This document shows, in pieces, positions 24,045 to 35,699 of a stretch of DNA of 64,000 nucleotides. Position 1 is the stretch's first letter. Every line of letters starts with the position of its first letter. Under the pieces are notes generated by a model that made no database searches, was not told the origin of the DNA, and saw only the letters and a list, made by a program, of their open reading frames with translations. The stretch covers positions 156,853 to 220,852 of the forward strand of contig QRFJ01004917.1 of NCBI GenBank assembly GCA_006176705.1, in the 5' to 3' direction. This stretch comes from Cocos nucifera (taxonomy: Eukaryota; Streptophyta; Magnoliopsida; Arecales; Arecaceae). Position numbers and translations under genes: made by a program.

Positions 24045-24655
24045 TCCACCGAGGTAGATAGATTCCATCTTGGTGCAATCCAATTCTTATAATGAAGATG
24101 CTATAGCCAACATATACCTCAGGATTTCGAATGGCTACGAGACCGACTCATGGTATAGTCAAACTATAACACCCTCAAGGTGAACTATCGATGCACCTCA
24201 GGTCAAAGAACTAGACACACCACTACAGCATTGAGTCAGTCATCGACGAGAAGGTAGACTTCCTTATGACTACTTGAGGTGGTCACGCTCAATGCCCTTG
24301 TTCTCTAAGGACCTATACTCTTGCTTCGGTGTCTCCACACCATAGACTCATGACTCATCTACTATAAAGAAGCGATTATACACTAACCTTCTGGATCAAT
24401 CACCATCCTCATGATGATCCTACGGTCATGAGCATTTTATGAGTTAATAAATAAAAATTCATATCCTAAATTTTTAACTCTTGAAAAAATGAATTATCAT
24501 TACCACTAACTTAAGGAATCTATCACAGACACTAAATACACTTATGTGATAGTAAAATAACCCACTTTATTATTTATAATCAATTATAATTTTATCCTTA
24601 GAAGTATATTACAAGTGTCAGCCAATTCTGGCTTCTAGGGCACTCGTATCTAACA
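24045..24655 (-). repeat. 3' LTR of C, second part
   Basis: Continues the LTR after E, ending CTCGTATCTAACA at 24655. With 20122-21772 it totals 2262 bp, the same as the other LTR of C. Confidence 0.93.
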
Positions 24656-24667
24656 AACTCCCACTTG
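24656..24667 (-). other. Polypurine tract of C
   Basis: AACTCCCACTTG on the plus strand, directly beside the LTR end; primer for plus-strand cDNA. Confidence 0.87.
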
Positions 24668-24669
24668 AC

Positions 24670-26400
24670 CTAAAGCCAATTGGCTACAAATCTAAGTCCC
24701 ATTTTCTCAAAAGTGGGATTCAATCTTCTGCTGGCCCAATGGCTTTGTATGCTGGTCTGCCACATTATCTATGGAGTCGACTCTCTTGACCTCGATGTAA
24801 CCCTTCTCGAGGTAATCACGGATGAGATGGTATTGCTGCTCGCTGTGCTTGGACTTCTGGTGAGACCTTGGCTCCTTAGCAAGGGTTATGGCACCATTGT
24901 TGTCGCAGTATAGAGGAATGGCACCTGATGGCATCACTCTGATCTCCACGGCAAACTTCTTGTATCATAATGCCTCCTTCGCAGCTTTTGATGCAATGAT
25001 ATATTCTGCTTCCATGGCGGAATCTGCTATCACTGTCTATTTAGAACTTTTCCAACTGATAGCTCCAACATTGCACAAAAATGGACTCCCAGATGTTGAC
25101 TTTTGATCATCTACATCGGACATAAAGTCCGAGTCTATATACCCCTAGACTTGGAGTTCTCCATTACCAAAGATCAACTACATATCCTTAGTTCTTCTCA
25201 AGTACTTAAGGATACATTTCATAGAAGTCCAGTGTTCTTCATCTGGATTTGACTGATATCTGCTCGTGACACTCACGACATGGGCTATATCAGGTCGTGT
25301 ACATAACATAGCATACATGAGGCTCCCTATTGCTGAAGCATAAGGGATCTTGCTCATGCGTTCTATTTCCTCAAGTGTGCTAGGGCACATCTTCTTGGAA
25401 AGATGAATGCCTTGCCTGAAGGGTACTAAACCCCTCGTAGAGTTTTCCATACTAAACCTCTTTAGTACTTCCTCTATGTACATCTTCTGTGAAAGTCTTA
25501 GCATCCTATTCGGTCTATCTCTATAGACCTTAATTCTTAGAATAAAGGATGCTTCTCCTAGATCTTTAATGGAGAATTCTTTAGATAACCACATTTTAAC
25601 TATGGTCAACATGGGAATATCATTCCCGATATGGAGGATGTCATCCATGTACAATACGAGGAAGACAACAGTGCTTCCACTGACCTTTTTGAAGACACAT
25701 GGCTCCTCCTCATTTTTGATGAAATCAAACATTTTGATCACATCATTAAAATGAGTGTTCCAGCTTCAAGATGCTTGCTTAAGTTCATATATGGATCTTT
25801 GCAGCTTGCAAACCTTGTAATCATCATCACTGGATGTGAAATCTAGCGGCTGTTCTATATAGATATCTTCCTCAAGATGTCCATTTAAGAATACCATTTT
25901 CACATCCATTTGTCATATTTCATAATCGAAATAGGCTACAATGGCAAGCAATGTACGAATAGATTTTAGCATAGCTACTGGCGAAAAGGTATCCTAATAA
26001 TCAATGCCTTCACGTTGACTATAACCTTTTGCCACTAATCTAGCCTTAAATGTCTCCACATTTTCATCTGCACCAATCTTTCTCTTGAAGATCCATTTAC
26101 ACCCAATAGGTACTATACCTTCTGGTGGATCTACCAAGGTCCAGACTTGGTTTGAGTGCATCAAGTCAATTTTTGACTTTATTGTCTCTAACCATTTCTC
26201 GAAGTCAATATCTGATATTGTCTCGTTATAGGTTTTGGGATCATCAACATGAACCCCATTACCTATGAGGAACATTTTCTCTACATCCTCTAAAATAGTA
26301 CCTAAGTACCTTTTAGGAGGACGAAAAATCTTTTTCGATCTATGAGGTGGAGGAGGTAGTGTATGGATTGGCTTAACCTGATTTGGTTCCATTTGGTCCT
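24670..26400 (-). pseudogene. C reverse transcriptase - RNase H (broken)
   Basis: RT N-terminal part at 25994-26392 (SKIDLMHSNQVWTLVDPPEG, GCKWIFKRKIGADENV). A second open block, 25178-25741, spans the catalytic motif (YMDD, in LVLYMDDILHIGND) and the RT thumb. RNase H is at 24707-25110, with YCDNNGAITLAKEPRSHQKS. Frames change at about 25990 and 25745, and the RNase H N-terminal part has stops. It lacks the +1 insertion near the GLKQASRSWN block that A2 and I share. Confidence 0.88.
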
Positions 26401-26549
26401 TAGCTCGTTGCTCTTGTGAGACTTTCTCATCAAGCTTGGTTACTTTCCAATGCCACTATCTTGAATAAACTATTTTTCAAAAAAAGATGGCATGTCGACT
26501 CACAATCACATTGTGATCTTCTGAAATGTAGAAATAATATCCTAATGAC

Positions 26550-28358
26550 TGATGCATGCTAATTTATAGCTATGGCAAGTGCACTAGTCGATCAAGTAAT
26601 AAAGTGAATGAGTAGAGTATCGTCCCTAGAGGATTGGAAAACAAGTACTGAAAAGCTCTTTCCTATGCTTTATTTAGAAGATCGATTTATGATAATAAAA
26701 AATTAAAGAAAATAAAAAAAAATAATTAAAAGTTTTTAATTAAATAGAGAGAGTGTAAATTATTAGGGTTTTAAACTCAAGAGTAATGGATTACTAAGGC
26801 AATCAGTTCACCAACTCAGTTAATACAATATTCAGATTTTTAGATTAATTTTATTTCATATGATGGTGGAGTCTCCTAATTTATTCACTACCCTTTGGTC
26901 CAGGCATAGCAAAACTATTAATATTTATTAATTACTCTTTGGTTCAAGTATAATTTAAATAAATATTAATGCATTAGGTTTTGTGAAACCCTCTAATAAA
27001 AATACACTGCATCCAAAGCATACTAAAATTCCCGCATGCATATGAATTCTAATTTGATTCATAATACAAGATATATAATCAAGAAGCATTAACATAGATG
27101 TACTTGGTCCGTAACATCTATGTTCATCAGATCAATTAGAAGATGGCCAGTAATCTAAAAGCATTAAGATCAGATTTATATACTCCTCATGAATAAAATT
27201 TAAAAATAAATCATACTGAATATTGCATCAAAAGAGTGGCTACACCTTAATCTTAGTAAAAGAAAATTTAGTTCATGATAACAAATTCAAAAATATCGAA
27301 TAAAATAAAAAGCATAGAGAAATTAGACTGTTTGATTGCTGAAATTGATTGTCTGCTACTCTTGATGTGGAGAACTTGGTGAAGATGAAGAGGCTCCTTA
27401 ATCGATGTCTTGATCATCGAAAGAAATCAAAAACCCTTTTTGATTTTTTTACAAATCACTATTCTCTTTCTACCTCTCTCCTCTCTCTCTTTCTCTCTCT
27501 CTCTTTTTGTCCCTCTCTCTCTCTATTTCTCTCTTTCTTTTTCTCCCTCTCTCGCTCTCTATTTCTCTCTTTCTCCCCGTCTCTCTCTCTTTTTTTTTTC
27601 TCATGACAACCATAGATTTTTATAGATAAAGAGTTTGATTTCCCCCCAAAATCCATCAAAAACTAGGTTTAAGACTCCCAAAACAACTCAAACTAAGATC
27701 TGGGTAATTCTGCCCATTAGATGTCGATCAAATGGTCCAAAAAGCACTCAAAAACCCCTTAAAATAACCTAAATCAAGTCAGATTTAATGCCAGCCGTTG
27801 GATCAACCTTTAGATTTAATCTGGGCCATCCGATCGCATAGAAAGAAGCCTTCTGATCTTTAGTTTAACGTCGGGATGAATCTCAGCTGTTGGATCTTGA
27901 CCAGGAGCTATGGATGCCGTCCATCAGTGCCTTTATTTCGACCATCCGATCGAGTTTCAGTGAAAACCGCTCGTTGGATCAGCAAAAATTTCGAAATTAC
28001 CCTCCGTGGACCATGCGCGAGCCCGGTGTTGCGTGGATCGCCGCATTCTTCAGTCAATCAGAGTCCTTTTCCTGATGTGAAATGCCCAAAATACCCTCCG
28101 TTTGGTCCATCGTGCGCCGCAAAAGATGCTGACGTCAGCATTGCGTCGATTTTTTTTTTTTTTTTTTTAAATTCAATTCTGGGCTCGATTGAAGTCCATT
28201 TTGCCTGAAATTTATTTCATCTGAACCAAAAAAATAAGATCTTCACATTGGTGGCCTTTTTTCCTACATAAGATTAATAAAAGTATTAATTTCTAAAGAA
28301 ATAGATTAATTTATTTTATAATTTAATACTTTTATTAGTATATTTTTACCACTTATCA
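26550..28358. repeat. F: solo LTR (1809 bp) of a different family
   Basis: Begins TGATGCATGC and ends ACTTATCA, flanked by ATGAC (26545-26549 and 28359-28363). Terminal TG...CA with a 5-bp duplication and no coding interior fits a solo LTR. Its start, with a GCAAGTGCACTAGTCGATCA block and AAGTAATAA, resembles plant Ty3/gypsy LTRs; lineage and orientation are inferred only. It contains a long CT microsatellite and an 18-19 nt T run (28150-28168). A perfect 14-bp inverted repeat lies near the right end (28275-28288 and 28324-28337). Apparent ORFs at 27349-28208 are low-complexity. Confidence 0.8.
27466..27600. repeat. (CT)n/(CTTT)n microsatellite in F
   Basis: About 135 bp of almost pure pyrimidine (CTCTCT with T interruptions) on the plus strand, ending in a run of T. 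It causes spurious Leu/Ser/Phe-rich open frames on the plus strand and Arg/Glu-rich ones on the minus strand. Confidence 0.9.
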
Positions 28359-29170
28359 ATGACTCTTTAGGATATCCTATGAATCAAGCTCTAAAGGACC
28401 TAAAGTCTAACTTGTCTGCTTGTTGTCTTTTGACATGAGCCGGACAACCCCAAATTCTGAGATGACTCAGACTTGATTTCTTACCATGCCATATCTCATA
28501 TGGTGTGGTAGGAATAGTTTTAGAAGAAATCCTATTCAGTAGGTAAATTGTAGTTAACAAACAGTATCCCCAAAAAAATTCAGAAAGGTCTATGAAGCTT
28601 ATTATGAATTGGACCATATCTAATAGGGTCCGATTCCTTTGTTCTGAAACCCCATTGAGTTGAGGTATTCCTAGTGGAGTCCATTAAGAGATTATGCCAT
28701 TTTCTTTGAGATAGTCCAGAAATTTCTGACTAAGGTATTCACCACCTCGATTTGATCGAAGAACCTTAATGGGTTTTTCAATTTACTTTTCTACTTCATG
28801 TCTGAATTCTTTGAACTTTTTAAATACTTCAGACTTGTGTCTCATAAGATACACATACCCATACCTAGATAAATCATCGGTAAAGATTATGAAGTAGACT
28901 AAGTTGCCTTTAGCCGGCATATCGAATGGGCCGCACACATCTGTATATACTAGGGGAAGAAGATCCGTGGCCCTTTCCCCATGTCCTACAAAAGGGAGCT
29001 TGATCATTTTGCCATGAAGATAGGATTCATAAATTGGATATGACTCGAAAGTCAACGGACTCAATAGCGTGATTTTCTCTAATTTGTTAACCTTATCTTC
29101 TGCTATATGACCTAATATTAGGTGCCATAAATACCTATCATTAGGACTATCCCTAGGACATTTTGATTTT

Positions 29171-30433
29171 ATGGCATTCATATTTTGCTCAAAGTTAAAA
29201 ATAGATACATCAACATGTAACTGATAAAGACCGTTAATAAGGAAACCACTTGCAATTTTATTTCTTTCATAAAGAATATTATAATGGTCCTTAAGAAAAC
29301 TAATTACATAGCCTCCTAATGCAAGGTAAGGAATAGAAATCAAATTCCTGCTTACTGCAGGCACATAATACTGGTCTTTTAATACCAAGTCTAAACCAGA
29401 TGGTAGTCGAAGAGGGTATGTTCCCATGGCCATGGCAACAATTCTTGCCCCATTTTCGATGCATAGGATCATCTCACCATCCCTCAGCCTCCTGCTATCC
29501 TCAAGATCCTACATAGAAGTGCACAAGTGAGCACTAGAACCAGAGTCAAGCTCCCAACTGGATGCAGAAGAAATCGTAAGGTTAGACTCAATAACGAGAA
29601 TACCTCCAGAAGGACCTGTCTCTTTCTTAGGGTGGCCAAGTAAATAGGGCAGTTCCGCTTCCAGTGGCCATCATTATTGTAATAAAAATACTTTCCTTTG
29701 TCAGCGGCCTTCTTCTTTGGCTCTGCCTTTTTCTTCTTTCCTCCTTCCACCTTCTGCTTTTTCATAAATTTTTTCTTCTTTCCAAAAGACTTTCTCTTGA
29801 AAGAAATCCATTCCATAGCAAGCACTGAGCCTTTAGAACCTTTCATGGAAAGCTCAGTCGTAACCAGCATGTTCATAAGTTCGGCCAAGGAGTTTTGAAG
29901 TTTATGCATTGGTAGTTTATGATGAACTGCCCATACGCATCGATCAAGGATTGCAGAATTATATCATTCTGTAGATCCAAGTCCAACCTCACTCTGAGCT
30001 TCTCAAGCTCTTCCAAGTCCTTGATCATCATCAGATAATGATCTTAGACTAACTGTCCATCACGCATCTTAGCCTTGAATAGTCATTTAGTGACTTGACA
30101 CTTGGCTGCGCGACTTTGTTCACCAAACATCTTTTGTAGGTGAGCCAACATGTAGTGAGCAGTTCTGATATCTTTATATTGGCGCTGAAGCTCATCAGAC
30201 ATCGAGCCCAACATGTAGTATCTGGCCTTATTATCTTCGTCAGTCCACTTATCTAGAGACGCTCTCTATTCAGCGGATGGACGAGCTGGTAAGGTGGGAA
30301 AGTTCTAGTCTAATACATGAGTTAACTTCTCGAAACCCAAAATAATTTTGAAGTTATGGAGCCAATCCTTGTAATTGGGTCCAGTCAATCTATGGGTGTC
30401 CAGGATTCGTGCTAGTGGGTTGGATGCAGACAT
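29171..30433 (-). pseudogene. C gag-protease (broken)
   Basis: The gag start is ATG TCT GCA at 30433-30431. Several stops lie in the first half (for example in the ARPSAE-stop-RASLDKW segment near 30265). The lysine-rich tract and zinc knuckle are in block 29484-29909, where the knuckle reads YFYYNNDGHWKRNC, the first two Cys both mutated to Tyr. The protease site is frameshifted but would read LDSGSSAHLC (about 29540), so C keeps the DSG motif that A2 and G have lost. Confidence 0.86.
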
Positions 30434-32293
30434 TTTTCTGTAGAGAGTCAAAGTTTCTAGTTAGATATTATAATTAAGACTTAACCAATTTGTTTAGAAA
30501 TTTTATTTTTAAATAAATTAGCTCTCACTATTTTCTCGGATCCCTACACTCCCTCTGTAGAGATGCAAAAATCTCCACGATTACTGATTTCTAGTGGATG
30601 GTGCGGTCCCACCGACTTACTCATCACCTCACCTAACAGTTATTGGTGATGGGTTAGCCAATGAGTTGAACAACTCTTGTTCAATGATTCTCTAATCATG
30701 GTGCATCCAAATTTGGTCTCTAATTCATGAATCTCACCGTGATCTGAAATATTGATCCACTCCTTAGTTAAGTCAGACCCACCATTTGCACAGACTGGAT
30801 TCCTAATTGAGTCTCTCACCATATCCAAAATATTGAGCCCAACTCATCCTCCAGCCTATAGCATCCAATGCCTAATAGACATGGTTGCATCTTTTCGGTG
30901 CAACTGAGCCACTGTAACCAGTCGAGAATAATCAACCTCGAAAAGAGCCCGCACATCTACAATGGTGGAAGATCTTTGACTTAATCTTTTCTTAGGGAGA
31001 TTTGATTTAGGTCTCATTAAACTAGACTTGACATAGTCATAACTATTATGACTAACCTAGTGGCATGGGTTAGCTTAGATTATTGACCACCTCAGATCAG
31101 AACTGAGTCAACAAACATGGCCAAGTAAGTGAGACTGGTGGAAGGGATATGCCATTAACTTGACAAGAATGCATTTGAGTCGAGTAGCTCCCAATTAAAA
31201 ATCAGTCGATCATATCTGCCAAACTTACCTTAGCCATCAAATTATTGAGACAGAACCAATCAGGTTAGCCTACAATCCAGACTCTAACAACTAAGCCTAA
31301 TTAGGTCTTAGCTTGATTGATCACATTCATTACTCAATCCTGACCTAGACTTAATCCTTTAGGCTGGTTAATTTAAGCATTGTTGATCCCATCTAACCAA
31401 CTCTTGATTCGATTTGATCAACCGCTAGACCTAATTAAGCTACCAAAGCCTGAACCCAGATTTATGAATATGTCCTAGATCTAAAATTTTAAATTTTAGA
31501 TCTAATTGATATTTCATAAACTTAATTCTTAATTAAGTTAGGGTTCATAAACAAAATATGTAAAAAGATCCTAGGGTTTCAGGATCTAGGGTTTTGCAGA
31601 AAGTAAGATTTTTAATTTCTGATTAAGGATGAATGCGCAGCTTCCCTACACATCATAAAAACACCCCATCGAATAGGAGGAGAGGGTCTTTATGCCCTAC
31701 TTTATTCTTATGATCGGACGGCCAAGGGGAATGCCTTAATCAGAAATATAACTAATCTACAAAAAATAAATTAGATCTCTAAGCATATATCTCATATAAA
31801 AGATAGATCTAATTAAAACATTTTTTGTATATATCACATATATCATGCATGCATGTTTTTTAGATCTAAATTATCTCATAATCATCTAAAAAATTAAATT
31901 TAAATTTGATCATATCAAATAAAATTTAATCTAGACTTATTTGCAGAACTATTCTACAACTAGTCTAAACATGCAACTATCATATCTCATATGAACAATT
32001 AATTTTATTTTATTTTCTATTTTTAGATCTAATTATAATATTTATAATATCAAAAAATAAAAAATAAATAGATCTAAAAATCACTTTTAATCAAACAAAA
32101 ATTATGATCAAACTAGACTACAGATAGAACAATTCTATTCCTAGTCTAGTTATGCATCTCATACATATTAGATCTAAATTAATTTATTTTAATTTTCTAA
32201 TTTTCTAATTTTAGATCTAGACACATCTTATGTGATATCTAAAATTACTAATTAATCAGATTAAATTAGATCTAAATAAATTTATAAAAACCT
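30434..32293 (-). other. C untranslated leader
   Basis: About 1.86 kb non-coding, colinear with the leaders of A2, G and H. It holds the 59-nt folded block at 31654-31712. No protein signal. Confidence 0.82.
31654..31712 (-). promoter_or_regulatory. Leader three-way-junction fold (C copy)
   Basis: Same 59-nt length as in A1, A2, G and H. The outer stem CATAAAAAC/ATTCTTATG carries mismatches, as expected of a decaying copy. Confidence 0.42.
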
Positions 32294-32306
32294 GGCTCTG
32301 ATACTA
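32294..32306 (-). promoter_or_regulatory. Primer binding site, C
   Basis: TAGTATCAGAGCC in element sense, one change from the tRNA-iMet complement, 2 nt from the LTR. Confidence 0.88.
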
Positions 32307-32308
32307 GT

Positions 32309-32397
32309 TGAAGAGAAATCCTGATTTTCTAGGTCAGATTCGTTAAGATCTGATTGAATCGAGAGGCATATTTTAAAAAATTTTTCTTAGATCTAGA
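32309..32397 (-). repeat. 5' LTR of C, first part
   Basis: 89 bp from TGAAGAG to the insertion point of D. The last five bases CTAGA (32393-32397) are the duplicated target. Confidence 0.9.
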
Positions 32398-34663
32398 TGA
32401 AGGGAAATCCTGATTTTCCTGACCAGGTTCGTTCAGATCTGATCAGATCAAGAGATATATTTCAAAATTTTTCTCTTAGATCTGTATCAGATCAGGGATG
32501 CTTCAGATCTGATTCTTATTTATTTAATAAAAATTAAATGAAAAGGATAAATTAAATCACATTCAATTTACCTGAATAGGGTAATCCTATTACCCTGTTG
32601 ATGATCCTGTTTTGCAGCGGAAGGTTCTGGATCAAGCCACGCAAGCGCCTGGCCTCTACCGGTATCCACTCGAGCTGGATCTGGAGATCCTCTCTTCTCT
32701 ATCACGCCTCCAAAAATCAGATCTGGATCTGATCTGGAGATCTTCAAAACTCCTTTTGAAGATCTGCAGTCGTTCTTCGCAGCAGCGCAGCCTTCTTGCT
32801 TTTGATCTCCTTTTCTTGATCTAAATCGCACCATCCAAATCCAAAACACTTTTCGACGTGGAGAGCAAGGGAGAAGAGAGTATGGCGTGGGAGAAAAGGG
32901 AGAGAGGCAGCCTTGGGCGTGGGAAGATTGCTTCTTGATTATTTTTTCACTTGGGCGCTGGGTCTCTTATATAGACTAAGCCGTGATCCAAGTCATCTTC
33001 CTCCCAACCAATCACAAACCCTTTGTGAAATCAGATCTAAATCTGATTGGTGGGATTAGAGTCCCCTGGATTCCCACTTGGAGAGTGCCTTGGACCAGTC
33101 AAACTGGATTCTTAGAAGAACTCTCATTGGATCTCTAAAGGGAGATGGAGTCCTTGTCCCACAAGGACTCCATGCCGCCTCTTACTGGGCTCACGCCTCC
33201 CTTGGCGTGCGCCCATCTCCTTGCCAGGTTCTGGCAGGGGGACAAGCCCCCACCAGCTCTCCAATAGGTGCATGACATGTGGTCAAAAGTCAAAGGGTGA
33301 ATGGTCAACGTTTGACCAGTCAAAGGTAGACTTTTGACCAAAGTCAAAGAACAAGAAATGGTAGGTGACCAAAAATGGCAGGTAATGTCTTACAAATAAG
33401 ACAACCTATTCTGACTTGGACAACCTCTAGTCAGACCATATGAAGGCCTCTGATTGAGCCAAAAATCCTTTGGCTCAGTCAGGATAACTTATTTATGATA
33501 GTAAAAGAAGAACGTTAGGTTCAATCGAGTGCTAGCACGATTTCCTTGACCTAATTGAATCTCATTCAGTACAATTGAACATATATTAGTTCAATTGATG
33601 ATCACCAGATTCAAACCCTTGTTTGTGTGGCCCAGTTAGGTTCAGTTCTGTATGGTAATGGGATATGTCATGATCTCTATCATAGACATCATCGAAACTC
33701 CTTTCGATGGATCAGAACTCTTCTGATTCGAACAGCTAGAATGATCGATCATCTAAATCATTCTAATTGCTCCCAAAATCCACCAGTGACACCTAGCAGT
33801 ATATGGTGGCAACCCATCAGAGCTGAATGCGAACCTCTTGGTGCAGCTACTTATGTGATTCAGTTCTTCTATCTTGAGCCCGATCAGATAGGGTATAGGT
33901 AGACTCGTCAAACCCTATGTATCATGTCATATATGATAATCATTCGATTCGAAATCCATGTGATCTTAATAGACTCTTCTATATTTTCACTCTGCCATGG
34001 CCATGGGCTTCAGGACTTGATTCTCATGATCATCATAGGGCTACTCCTCTACCACCGAGGTAGATAGATCCCATCTTGATGCAATCCAGTTCCTACAATG
34101 AACATGTCACAGCCAACATACACCTCAGGGTTCCATATGGCTAGGAGACCGAGTAATGGTGTAGTCAAACTATAACACCCTCAAGGTGAACTGCCGATGC
34201 ATCTCAGGTCAAAGAACCAGACACACTACTGCAGCATCGAGTCAGTCATTGACGAGAAGGTAGACTCCCTAATGACTACTCGAGGTGGTCACGCTCAGTG
34301 CCCTCGTTCTCTAACGAGTACCTGTACTCTCGCTCCGGTGTCTCCACACCGTAGACTCAAGACTCATCTACTAAAGAAAAGCGATCGTACACCAACCTTC
34401 CGGATCAATCACCATCCTCGTGATGATCCTATGGTCGGGAGCTATTTATGAGTTAATAATGATTATTCATGTCTTAAATTTTCAACTCTTGAAAATATGA
34501 ATTATCATTACCATTAACTCAAAGGATGTATCACAGACACTAAATACACATGTGTGATAGAAAATAATCCATTTATTAATTATAGTCAAAATTACAATTT
34601 TGCCCCTAGAAGTGTATTACAAGTGTCAGCCAATTCTGGCTTCTAGGGCACATATATCTAACA
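32398..34663 (-). repeat. 3' LTR of D (2266 bp)
   Basis: TGAAGG...TAACA. Young subtype with palindrome GGAGTCCTTGT-CCC-ACAAGGACTCC and the full W-box cluster (about 33281-33346). It differs from the right LTR by clustered small indels, most densely at 33880-33990. Confidence 0.93.
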
Positions 34664-35577
34664 ATCTCCCACTTGTCCTAAAGCCAATTGGCTACAAGTC
34701 TAAGTCCCATCTTTTCAAGGTGGGCTTCGATCTTCTGCTGGCCCAATTGCTTTGTCAGTGGGTCTGCCACATTATCTGCGGAGTTGACTCTCTTGACCTC
34801 ACGTAACCTTTCTCAAGGTAATCGCGGATGAGATGATATCACCGTTTGCTTGGAACTCTTCCAGCACAAACAGTCTGCCAGATGTCGACTTTCGATCATC
34901 TATATCGGACATGAAGTCCGAGTTTGTGTATCCCTGGACCAGGAGTTCTCCGTTACCAAAGACCAACATCATATCCTTAGTTCTTCTCAAAGTACTAAGG
35001 ATACATATTCACAGAAGTCCAGTGTTCTTCACCTAGATTTGACTGATATCTTCGTTGTGACACTCACAGCATGGGCTATATCAGGTCGTGTACATAGCAT
35101 GGCATACATGAGGCTCCCTATTGCAGAAGCATAAGGGATCTTTGCTCATGCGTTCTATTTCCTCAGGTGTGCTGGGGCACATCTTCTTGAAAGATGAATA
35201 CCATGTCTGAAGGGTATTAATTCCCCTCTTAGAGTTTTCCATACTAAACCTCTTTAGTACTTCCTCTATGTACATCTTCTGTGAAAGTCCTAGCATCCTA
35301 TTCGGTCTATCCCTATAGACCTTAATTCCTGAATAAAGGATGCTTCACCTAGGTCTTTCTGGAGAATTCCTTAGACAACCACATCTTGACTGATGTCAAC
35401 ATGGAATATCATTCCCAATAAGGAGGATGTCATCCACGTACAATACGAGGAAGACAACAGCGCCCCACTGACCTTTTGAAAACACATGGTTCCTCTTCAT
35501 TTTTGATGAAACCAAACTTTTTGATCACATCATTAAAATGAGTGTTCCAGCTCCGAGACGCTTGCATCCTCTCTTTT
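34664..35577 (-). pseudogene. D RNase H / RT fragment
   Basis: Starts with the polypurine tract ATCTCCCACTTG (34664-34675). RNase H lacks roughly 190 bp between the GYVEV and the DSTMEAEY-type blocks (junction near 34845, at a short TATC/CCG-like match). RT remains readable around 35081-35570, including the thumb block MYIEEVLKRFSMENSKRG and NEEEPCVFK. Many single-base indels against I. Confidence 0.8.
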
Positions 35578-35602
35578 NNNNNNNNNNNNNNNNNNNNNNN
35601 NN
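35578..35602. other. Assembly gap (25 N)
   Basis: A run of 25 Ns: a placeholder of unknown true length. RT lies on its left and 5' leader on its right, so the missing sequence should be the rest of RT, integrase, protease, gag and most of the leader. Confidence 0.98.
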
Positions 35603-35699
35603 ACATCTTCAATGTTTGACATCTGAAATTCACGTTATTTAATTAAAATAAAATTAAAAAATCAGATTAAACTATTTTTAAACCATGGCTTGTACCACT

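Larger units (their letters stand above)
26401..29170 (-). pseudogene. C integrase, split by solo LTR F
   Basis: Integrase reads from 29170 down to 28359 and continues at 26549. The N-terminal zinc finger in block 28783-29472 keeps LWHLILGHIAEDKVNK, but the CESC pair reads YESY, so both Cys are lost. VYTDVCGPFD and FTDDLSRYGYVYL hold the catalytic aspartates. 28384-28617 carries SEFFWGY and TPYEIWHGKKSSLSHLRIWG. F disrupts the GYPKESLGYYF segment, its target being the bases ATGAC at 26545-26549. Confidence 0.87.

Noticed and set aside
27400..27600. CRISPR-like or satellite array
   Set aside because: A simple CT microsatellite with no spacers.
27349..28208. Leu/Phe/Ser-rich and Arg/Glu-rich ORFs
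   Set aside because: They come from the CT microsatellite and adjacent non-coding LTR sequence of F.
26640..28360. Possible host gene or MITE in the integrase gap
   Set aside because: TG...CA ends and a 5-bp ATGAC duplication fit a solo LTR better; there is no terminal inverted repeat at the two boundaries and no coding signal.
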